Assembly (NCBI GenBank): GCA_001563885.1
Contig: LKMM01000031.1
Span: 1 to 13,628 of the forward strand
Length of the DNA stretch: 13,628 nt
From: Natrialbaceae archaeon B1-Br10_E2g27
GTDB taxonomy: Archaea; Halobacteriota; Halobacteria; Halobacteriales; Natrialbaceae
Reading direction: 5' to 3'
Below the pieces are notes generated by a model, which saw only the letters and a list, made by a program, of their open reading frames with translations, made no database searches and had not been told where the DNA came from. A program made the translations under genes and the position numbers. Shown piece by piece: positions 6,603 to 12,576 of the stretch (positions are counted from its first letter, which is position 1; each line of letters begins with the position of its first letter).

Positions 6603-6887
6603 ATGGCACAACCACAACGGCGGCCCGACTCCTCAAGTTTAGCGGAGGTACTGGACCGCATCCTCGACAAGGGTGTCGTCATCGACCTCTGGGTACGCGT
6701 CTCCGTGGTCGGAATCGAACTGCTGACGATCGAAGCGCGTGTCGTCGTCGCAAGCGTCGACACCTTCTTACACTACGCCGAGGAGATCGCAAAAATTGAG
6801 CAAGCCACCGCAGAGGGCGAACTCGAGGCACTCGAGGAACTCGAGGTCGAACGACGACCCGAATCGTCGCCACAATCTGCGGAGTGA
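6603..6887 (+). CDS. gvpA: Gas vesicle structural protein GvpA
   Basis: The wall-forming protein of the vesicle, 94 residues. The core from SSLAEVLDRILDKGVVIDLW to VSVVGIELLTIEARVVVASV and DTFLHYAEEIAKIEQA is nearly the same as other haloarchaeal GvpA proteins, including helix-strand-strand-helix elements and the closing AEEIAKIEQ. Two parts differ from the roughly 76-residue Halobacterium form: a three-residue QRR insert after MAQP, and a C-terminal tail of about 27 residues rich in Glu, Leu, Arg and Ser. The ATG at 6603 starts the canonical MAQP sequence; the frame stays open upstream only as an antisense mirror of gvpF. gvpN follows after one base, so no gvpC lies between them. Confidence 0.96.
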   Translation: MAQPQRRPDSSSLAEVLDRILDKGVVIDLWVRVSVVGIELLTIEARVVVASVDTFLHYAEEIAKIEQATAEGELEALEELEVERRPESSPQSAE

Positions 6888-6888
6888 G
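6881..6888 (+). promoter_or_regulatory. Shine-Dalgarno site of gvpN inside the end of gvpA
   Basis: GGAGTGAG directly precedes the gvpN ATG and includes the gvpA stop TGA (6885-6887). It matches the archaeal SD core GGAG.TGA, although GGAG is only 4 nt from the ATG. This and the one-base gap suggest coupled translation of gvpA and gvpN. Confidence 0.4.
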
Positions 6889-7914
6889 ATGGTCGACGAC
6901 AGTTCGCGCGAGCGCACGGTTCGAGGCCGCAAGATCCGAACCGACCGCGAGCAAAAACGCGGCCGGCGAGGGAAAAAAGAACTGGCACGAAAAGCCGCGG
7001 CGGCGGGCGAGCGAAACGGCGACAGCCCGCTCGTCGATCCCGAGGAGGTCGTCCCGGAGCCGTTCGTCGAGACCGATGCCGTCTCGGCCCTTCGCGGGCG
7101 GATTACGGGCTGGCTCGAGGCCGACCAGCCAGTCCATCTGATTGGACCGACGGGCTGTGGCAAGACCGCACTCGCGCTATCGGCGGCCGCTGCCCGCGGC
7201 CGACCGGTCGTCTGGCTCAACGGCGACGAGTCAGTCGACACCGCAGCACTCGTTGGCGATCATGCCGGCGGCGAACGCTACAAAGAAGACGACCGATTCG
7301 TAAGCGGCGTCAGCAAACAGACCGAAATCGTCCGCGAACGCTGGGTCGACAACCCCCTCTCCGTCGCTGTCCGAGAGGGCGCGACACTCGTCTACAACGA
7401 GTTCTCCCGCAGCGACCCCTCGGCACACAACGTCTTGTTGTCAGTGTTCGAGGAAGGGGTCTTAGAGCGACCCGGCAAACGCGGCGAGGACCGATCGATC
7501 GAGGTCCACCCCGAGTTCCGGGCGATCGTCACCTCGAACGACGCCGAGTACGCCGGCGTCCACCGCCAGCAAGACGCCTTACTCGATCGGTTCGTCGGCG
7601 TTCACATCGAATACTACGACGCCGAAACCGAACGTGAGATCGTCCGCGCTCACACAGATCTCTCTGACGAATCGATCGGGACGGTCGTCGAGACGACCCG
7701 GGAGCTTCGTGAGGACCTCGAGGTCGTCGTCGGTACTCGAGCGGCGATTACGGCAGCCAAAGGGCTCGCCGTCTTCGACAGTGACGGTAGCGGGGTCGAC
7801 GATGCGTTGCTCGCCGAGGTCTTTACCGACGTCCTCGCGCCGAAAGTCGCCGGCGAAGAGATAGACGGCCTCGAGCTGACAGACCTCAGAGCGAGGATCG
7901 GCGAAACGATGTAA
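6889..7914 (+). CDS. gvpN: Gas vesicle protein GvpN, MoxR-type AAA+ ATPase
   Basis: A 341-residue AAA+ ATPase that raises vesicle yield and size, probably by remodelling assembly intermediates. The Walker A loop is GPTGCGKT (86-93). The Walker B strand reads TLVYNEFSRS (166-175), with Asn170 at the place often filled by Asp. Sensor 1 is TSN (215-217), and LLDRF (231-235) supplies the candidate arginine finger. The block LLSVFEEGVLERPGKRG (183-199) is typical of GvpN. The first 45 residues are unusually basic for a haloarchaeal protein and may bind nucleic acid or acidic Gvp partners. The ATG at 6889 follows the gvpA stop by one base. An upstream open frame (from 6739) overlaps gvpA and is rejected as the start. 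Confidence 0.94.
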   Translation: MVDDSSRERTVRGRKIRTDREQKRGRRGKKELARKAAAAGERNGDSPLVDPEEVVPEPFVETDAVSALRGRITGWLEADQPVHLIGPTGCGKTALALSAAAARGRPVVWLNGDESVDTAALVGDHAGGERYKEDDRFVSGVSKQTEIVRERWVDNPLSVAVREGATLVYNEFSRSDPSAHNVLLSVFEEGVLERPGKRGEDRSIEVHPEFRAIVTSNDAEYAGVHRQQDALLDRFVGVHIEYYDAETEREIVRAHTDLSDESIGTVVETTRELREDLEVVVGTRAAITAAKGLAVFDSDGSGVDDALLAEVFTDVLAPKVAGEEIDGLELTDLRARIGETM

Positions 7915-7918
7915 ATCC

Positions 7919-8488
7919 ATGGCCGAAGCCGAAACCAACGAGTCGACCGAGCGGTGTCAGGCCCTCACCGAGGAGGGCAAGCGCTGCTCGAGACCGGCAA
8001 CCGAGGACGGCTTCTGTTTCCAACACGACGAGAGTGATCAAACCGTGAGCGAAAGTGAGACAGTCGAGGGAGAACAGGACGACGAACGAGAGACCGAACC
8101 CGACGACCAGCAGGCAAGCGAGGAGACGGAGACCCGCAGCCACGAACTCGGAACCGCCGAGATGACGGCCGAAGAGAAGACCGATCCCGAGAGCGTCGAC
8201 ACCGACGACGTCGAGGCCGACGAGGAAATCGCGGGCGTCCTCGCCGTCCGCCAGACGGTCCAATCGACCGCCGGCCAACTCATCGGCCGGGAGTTTGACG
8301 CCGTCAGCGAAATCGTCCCCACCGACGACGGCTGGCGGGCGATCGTCGAGGTGATCGAACGCCGATCCGTCCCCGACACCCAGGACATCATCGGCCGCTA
8401 TGAGATCGAACTCGACGACGGTGCGACCGTCCACGGCTACCGCCGCCTCGACCGCTACCGGCGTGGCGACACCGCCCAGTTCGAGTGA
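7919..8488 (+). CDS. gvpO: Gas vesicle protein GvpO with N-terminal Cys/His cluster
   Basis: A 189-residue protein, the haloarchaeal GvpO, essential for vesicle formation by an unclear mechanism. The C-terminal GvpO domain is at about 103-185 (VRQTVQSTAGQLIGREFDAV-type helix, then GWRAIVEVIERRSVPD and YEIELDDGATVHGYRRLDRY). Between 38 and 102 lies a disordered, extremely acidic linker. The first 36 residues carry C13-x9-C23-x9-C33-x2-H36 within RCQALTEEGKRCSRPA and GFCFQH, a C3H pattern that could bind one zinc. The gene starts 4 nt after the gvpN stop and ends 34 bp before the convergent end of moeA. Confidence 0.9.
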   Translation: MAEAETNESTERCQALTEEGKRCSRPATEDGFCFQHDESDQTVSESETVEGEQDDERETEPDDQQASEETETRSHELGTAEMTAEEKTDPESVDTDDVEADEEIAGVLAVRQTVQSTAGQLIGREFDAVSEIVPTDDGWRAIVEVIERRSVPDTQDIIGRYEIELDDGATVHGYRRLDRYRRGDTAQFE

Positions 8489-8522
8489 TCGACTGTGGCG
8501 TCGGCCCCTCGAGCAGTCCGTC

Positions 8523-9815
8523 TCAGACGTGTGGCTCCCAGTTTTCGACGGCGACCGTCTCCCCCGCCGGAATCCCTTCGCGGTCGTCGTCGACGACGAC
8601 CCAGCCATCCGCGAGGGCGACACTCGAGAGGACGCCTGCACCACTCGCCCGGGTCGGAATCGCCCGGCGGGTCGGTTCTCCATCGCCGACATCGTCCGCG
8701 TCACGTTCCTCGAGTTGAACCCGTGCGAACGTCCGCGTACCGGGTTCGCTCGGGATCTTGCGCTCGAGGACGGCCTGGGTGGTCGGATGAAGGTCGGGGG
8801 TGGTACCCTCGAGCCAGCACAAGACCGGGCGCAGAAACTGGACGGCGTTGACGATACAGGCGACGGGATAACCCGGCAGCGCGAGGACCGGCGTCTCCTC
8901 GACGATGCCGAGACAGACGGGGTGGCCGGGTTTCAGCCCGACCCCGTGGACGAGCACCTCGCCTAACTCATCGATCACCTCCGGTAAGAGGTCCCGCTTT
9001 CCAACCGAGGAGCCGCCGGTGGTGACGACGACGTCTTTCGTGAGATCGCGCTGGATGGCCACCCGTAGCGAGTCGGGATCGTCGGTGACGATTTCGCGGT
9101 AGGTTGCTTTCGCTCCCCAGCGCCCGACCATCCGCGAGACGGTGAGTCCGTTCGTCTCGATCACCTCCCCCGGCCCCGGTTCGTGGCTGACGAGTTCCTC
9201 ACCTGTGGGGATCACACCCACAGTCGGTTGGCGGGCGACGGGTACTCGAGCGTAGCCGGCCGATCGAAGCAAGCCGAGATCTGACGGCCGGAGTCGGTGG
9301 CCTGCCTCGTACAGCGACTGGCCATCCGAGACGTCCTCGCCGACGGGAGCGACATTTTCGCCTTCGGCGACGGCATCTTCGACCTCGAGTTCGCCCCCGA
9401 GTTCGGTGACGTGTTCGATCATGACGACGGCGTCGGCCCCCTCGGGGAGGGCGCTGCCGGTGTGGACGCGAGCGGCGGTTCCCGGCCTGACGGTTGCGTC
9501 CGTGCCGGTTCCGTCGGCAATGTGGACGACCGACGGCGACCGATCGCTCGCGCCGAAGGTATCCTCGGCTCTGACAGCGTAGCCGTCCATCGCCGCCCGT
9601 CGGTAGTGCGGGACGTCTCGCGCCGATGCGATGGGGGCGGCGAGCACCCTGGCGTCGGCGCGTTCGACCTCGAGCGTCTCCGTTTCGACCAGCGGGCCGG
9701 CTTCCCCATCGCCCAGTCGGTTCTCGAGTTCGGTTCGAAGGATTCGGCGTGCCTCTTCGACCGGCGTTCGAATCTTGAACCCAGCCTCTGTGCGTTCGGT
9801 GTCGGTCCCTTTCAT
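8523..9815 (-). CDS. moeA: Molybdopterin molybdenumtransferase MoeA
   Basis: A 430-residue MoeA, which inserts molybdate into adenylated molybdopterin in the last step of molybdenum-cofactor synthesis. Motifs in order: AMDGYA (75-80), TGSALPEGADAVVMIE (119-134), GEDVSDG (159-165), PTGEEL (203-208), TTGGSSVGKRD (265-275), KPGHP (295-299) and LPGYPV (313-318). The His in KPGHP and Tyr in LPGYPV replace the bacterial Lys and Asn; I believe this is usual in haloarchaeal MoeA. The C-terminal beta domain follows from about 340. The ATG at 9815 is preferred to the TTG at 9842, because the conserved region begins soon after and a TATA-like TACGCTTTT lies about 26-34 nt upstream. No other Mo-cofactor gene is in the window. 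Confidence 0.93.
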   Translation of the reverse strand: MKGTDTERTEAGFKIRTPVEEARRILRTELENRLGDGEAGPLVETETLEVERADARVLAAPIASARDVPHYRRAAMDGYAVRAEDTFGASDRSPSVVHIADGTGTDATVRPGTAARVHTGSALPEGADAVVMIEHVTELGGELEVEDAVAEGENVAPVGEDVSDGQSLYEAGHRLRPSDLGLLRSAGYARVPVARQPTVGVIPTGEELVSHEPGPGEVIETNGLTVSRMVGRWGAKATYREIVTDDPDSLRVAIQRDLTKDVVVTTGGSSVGKRDLLPEVIDELGEVLVHGVGLKPGHPVCLGIVEETPVLALPGYPVACIVNAVQFLRPVLCWLEGTTPDLHPTTQAVLERKIPSEPGTRTFARVQLEERDADDVGDGEPTRRAIPTRASGAGVLSSVALADGWVVVDDDREGIPAGETVAVENWEPHV

Positions 9816-9840
9816 ACCCGAACCCGGGTTGGCCGTCGGC

Positions 9841-9849
9841 AAAAGCGTA
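9841..9849 (-). promoter_or_regulatory. Candidate TATA box of moeA
   Basis: On the minus strand TACGCTTTT ends about 26 nt before the ATG at 9815, the spacing of a haloarchaeal TATA element serving a leaderless mRNA. It supports the ATG at 9815 over the TTG at 9842. Confidence 0.35.
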
Positions 9850-9916
9850 GGGGACGATCGAGGTGTCGATGGCCACCCGACGCTGTCACCTCGTGGCGAC
9901 TGACCGCTACCGCGGG

Positions 9917-9944
9917 CTTTTTCGTATCGGCGTTCGAACCGATA
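9917..9944 (+). promoter_or_regulatory. Candidate hsp20 promoter with operator-like palindrome
   Basis: GCTTTTTCGTA (9917-9926 and following) lies 24-31 nt before the hsp20 ATG, where a TATA box of a leaderless gene belongs. Between it and the start codon TATCGG (9925-9930) and CCGATA (9939-9944) form a perfect inverted repeat around a core containing TTCGAA. A factor bound there would cover the transcription start, so it could act as a repressor site. Binding is inferred only. Confidence 0.4.
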
Positions 9945-9947
9945 GCC

Positions 9948-10352
9948 ATGTCAGCGCTCCGCGACGCGTTGGGTGATCTCTCCGACGACGTCTTTTTCGA
10001 TCTGCTCGAAAGTGACGATGCCTATCTGCTCGTCATCGATGTCGCAGGCGTCACTGCCGACTCACTCGATCTCACCGTCGAGAACGGCCGACTTTCTGTC
10101 GACGCTCAGCGGGAGAAAGACCTCCCCGGAGAGTACCAGTACGTCGAGGAGAACCGCCCGCTTTTCGTCGACATCGAGTTACCTCTCCCCGAGGATGCAA
10201 GCGACGACACAGTGAGCGTCGAGGTCAAACGCGGCGTTCTCGAGGTCACCGTTCCGAGACGGGCAACGGAGACGACGATCGACGTCGAACCCCCTGCTCG
10301 AGCGAGGAGTGAGGACGCAGACGACGAACCCGATCGAGAGAAACCGAGGTGA
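9948..10352 (+). CDS. Small heat-shock protein, Hsp20/alpha-crystallin family
   Basis: A 134-residue cytoplasmic holdase-type chaperone. The alpha-crystallin domain covers about 22-104: DDAYLLVIDVAGVTADSLDL, then ENGRLSVDAQRE, FVDIELPLPEDAS and the signature RGVLEVTVP (95-103). The N-terminal arm is short and the tail (105-134) is charged and disordered. The ATG at 9948 is chosen over a longer frame reaching back to 9297, which only mirrors moeA on the other strand. A TATA-like element sits about 26 nt upstream. The stop TGA overlaps a GTG that may be the true start of the next gene. It is a second Hsp20-fold protein in the window besides GvpH; the two are not close copies. Confidence 0.88.
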   Translation: MSALRDALGDLSDDVFFDLLESDDAYLLVIDVAGVTADSLDLTVENGRLSVDAQREKDLPGEYQYVEENRPLFVDIELPLPEDASDDTVSVEVKRGVLEVTVPRRATETTIDVEPPARARSEDADDEPDREKPR

Positions 10353-10418
10353 CCGAGGCTGGTTTCTCTACGTGCGTACAAACGGTTCGTTCTGGTCGCA
10401 TGGCAGTTTCTCCCGCTG

Positions 10419-12029
10419 TTGATCGCCTGGTCGCGTGATCGGCGGCGATTTCTCGTATTCGGCGGGCCGAGACAGGTCGGTCCGGAGACCCATCGCCATC
10501 GTGCGGAGGTGTTACTCGAGTCGTTGCTGACGCTTGGGCCGACGTTTATCAAACTCGGTCAGTTGCTTTCGACCCGGCCGGACGTGTTGCCGCCGTCGTA
10601 TATCGATGTCTTATCCGCATTACAGGACGAGGTGCCGCCAGCCGACTGGTCGGCGGCAAAAACGGTCATCGAGGACGAAATCGGGCCGGTCGACGAACAG
10701 TTCGACGACTTCGAGACCGACGCGATAAGCGGCGCGAGTCTGGGGCAAGTCTACCGGGCACGCGTCGACGGCGACCCAGTCGCGGTAAAGGTCAGGCGAC
10801 CGAACGTTCAGTCACTCGTCGAAACCGACTTGCGGGTGATCCGCTGGTCGTTGCCGATCTTGCTTCGGTTCGTCGGCGAGGGTCGGGCGTTCTCACTCGA
10901 GAATTTGGCCGACGAGTTCGACAAGACGATCCGCGAGGAGATGGACTACGAGCGCGAAGCGACGATGCTCACCGAGATTCGGTCGAACTTTGCTGAGGAA
11001 GATCGGATTCGCGTCCCCGACGTCCTCGAGAGTTATTCGGGACCACGTGTGCTGACGATGGAGTACGTCCCGGGGACGAAGATCAACGATATCGAGACAC
11101 TCGAGCAGAAGGGAATCGACCGAAATCAACTCGCAGAGACCCTCCAACGCTCGTATCTACAGATGATTATCGACGACGGCGTCTTCCACGCCGATCCCCA
11201 TCCCGGCAATCTCGCGGTGACCGACGACGGGAAGATCATTTTTTATGATTTCGGCATGTCCGGGCGGGTCGATGCGTTCGTCCAGGAGAAAATCGTCGAT
11301 TTTTATATTGCCGTCGCCAACCAGGACATCGATTCGATTCTCGATGCGCTGATCGAAATCGGGACGCTCAGTCCTGATGCCGACCGGGCGGTGATGGCCG
11401 AGGTGCTTGAACTGGCTATCGCCGACGCCCGCGGCGATGATATCGAACAGTACCGCGTCCAGCAGATTATCGGCCAGATCGAAGACTCGATCTACGAGTT
11501 TCCCTTCCGGCTGCCGAAGAATCTAGCCCTCGTCCTTCGGGTTGCGACCGTCGTCGAGGGCGTCTGTGTGACGCTCGATCCCGATTTCGACTTTATTGCA
11601 ACGGCGACGACCTACCTCACCGAACAGGGCTACCGCGAGGAGTCGGTTCGCAAGTACATTTCGGCCTCAGGTGAACAGATCCGTCAGACCTCAGAATCGT
11701 TGATTGAGGTTCCCCCGAAACTCGAGCGTGCCCTCGACAATTTAGATCGGGAGGCGACGACGATCACGGTCGAGGTCAACGACCCGGGCCGAATCTTCGA
11801 TCGACTCGCAAAACGCATTATTTACGGACTGTTGCTCTCGGTGGGGCTCGTCTCGACGGCCATCATCTATGCCTTCCGCGGGCTCGATCTGGCAGTTATC
11901 GTCTCGGGGACGCTCTCGGGCGTGCTCATCCTGTTGTTGTATCTTTCCTTCCGTCGGCGTCGTCGCGGCCTGCGGGCGAAACCGCAGTTTACGCGTCAAA
12001 ACCTCCGCCAGCGCCGCAGAGAGGAGTGA
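10419..12029 (+). CDS. ABC1/UbiB (AarF) family kinase-like membrane protein
   Basis: At least 536 residues, an atypical protein-kinase-like ATPase family linked to isoprenoid-quinone metabolism in bacteria and mitochondria. Seen motifs: the family KxGQ signature in FIKLGQLLSTRPDVLPP (43-59), the Ala-rich nucleotide loop SGASLGQVYRA (104-114), the beta3 lysine in VAVKV (121-125), EEMDYERE (173-180), the catalytic-loop equivalent HADPHPGNL (257-265) and DFG (277-279). Two membrane helices end the protein (about 467-486 and 491-511), followed by an Arg-rich cytoplasmic tail. The only usual start codon in frame is TTG at 10419, but 22 sense codons before it continue family-like sequence (LRAYKRFVLVAWQFLPLL). 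The true start is probably the GTG at 10349, with a one-base frameshift near 10358. The haloarchaeal substrate is unknown, perhaps menaquinone-related. Confidence 0.88.
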   Translation: MIAWSRDRRRFLVFGGPRQVGPETHRHRAEVLLESLLTLGPTFIKLGQLLSTRPDVLPPSYIDVLSALQDEVPPADWSAAKTVIEDEIGPVDEQFDDFETDAISGASLGQVYRARVDGDPVAVKVRRPNVQSLVETDLRVIRWSLPILLRFVGEGRAFSLENLADEFDKTIREEMDYEREATMLTEIRSNFAEEDRIRVPDVLESYSGPRVLTMEYVPGTKINDIETLEQKGIDRNQLAETLQRSYLQMIIDDGVFHADPHPGNLAVTDDGKIIFYDFGMSGRVDAFVQEKIVDFYIAVANQDIDSILDALIEIGTLSPDADRAVMAEVLELAIADARGDDIEQYRVQQIIGQIEDSIYEFPFRLPKNLALVLRVATVVEGVCVTLDPDFDFIATATTYLTEQGYREESVRKYISASGEQIRQTSESLIEVPPKLERALDNLDREATTITVEVNDPGRIFDRLAKRIIYGLLLSVGLVSTAIIYAFRGLDLAVIVSGTLSGVLILLLYLSFRRRRRGLRAKPQFTRQNLRQRRREE

Positions 12030-12048
12030 GCTTTCGTGGGAGGAAAGC
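12030..12048. terminator. Hairpin between convergent genes
   Basis: GCTTTC (12030-12035) and GAAAGC (12043-12048) pair perfectly over 6 bp around a 7-nt loop, starting one base after the stop of the ABC1 gene and before the convergent amine oxidase remnant. There is no T-run, so termination is only suggested by position. Confidence 0.3.
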
Positions 12049-12074
12049 GCAAACAGGAGAGACTACGCCTCAAG

Positions 12075-12437
12075 TCAGTCACGAATCTCCGTTGTGACTC
12101 TGTGTCCTGAGGCGACTGCACCTTCCATATATCCCGGCCACTGGTGGGCAGTTTCCGTGCCGGCCCAGTGGAGTCGGCCGACTGGCTCCCGGAGTTCAGC
12201 CCCGACAGCGGTGAGCGTTCCTGGTGGAATAATGCCCGAATAGCCGCCACGAGACCACCGATCGCTCGACCACGCATGATCGACGTACTCCCTTGGCGAT
12301 GTGGCCTTCGGGCCCAAAAGTACCTCGAGGTCGGCGACATCGTAGCCCTTTTGAGCGAGAGTTCGAGCGGCCGTTAGATCGGCCAGCCCGGCACCGACGA
12401 CGACGACATCTACGTGGGTTGTATCGTGTTCGCTCAT
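12075..12437 (-). pseudogene. Flavin amine oxidase remnant with large internal deletion
   Basis: The 120-codon frame joins the two ends of a flavin-containing amine oxidase/phytoene-desaturase-like protein. Residues 9-34 are the FAD-binding dinucleotide fold (VDVVVVGAGLADLTAARTLA). Residues 36-120 are the C-terminal part of the family: LEVLLGPKATSPREYVDHAW, then RGGYSGIIPPGTL, REPVGRLHWAGTETA and GYMEGAVASG. The family is normally about 430-520 residues, so roughly 300 or more internal residues, including substrate and most FAD contacts, are missing, joined in frame at about residues 34-37. The third Gly of GxGxxG is Asp (Asp20). It still has an ATG and no internal stop, so it may be transcribed, but it should not be an active oxidase. 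Confidence 0.8.
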
Positions 12438-12538
12438 CTGATCTTAGGTTGAATTCGGTAGGCCACTCGAAGCCATAGTCGTTTGCACGAGCGGCCGCGG
12501 GGCCGGGTTGGCTACGGCCTCGGTCGAGCCACCGGCAG

Positions 12539-12552
12539 CCAAACGGTTTTGG
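12539..12552 (+). promoter_or_regulatory. Candidate promoter of the enolase-like gene
   Basis: CCAAA (12539-12543) and TTTGG (12548-12552) form an inverted repeat around CGGT. The T-run ends 27 nt before the ATG at 12577, a leaderless TATA position. The rest of 12438-12576, between two divergent genes, shows no other clear signal. Confidence 0.3.
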
Positions 12553-12576
12553 ATGGCCGAGATGTCGGTATACTCG

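Noticed and set aside
9297..9947. Open frame extending hsp20 upstream to 351 codons
   Set aside because: The extension lies antisense to moeA and is not protein-like; the alpha-crystallin protein starts naturally at ATG 9948 behind a TATA-like element.
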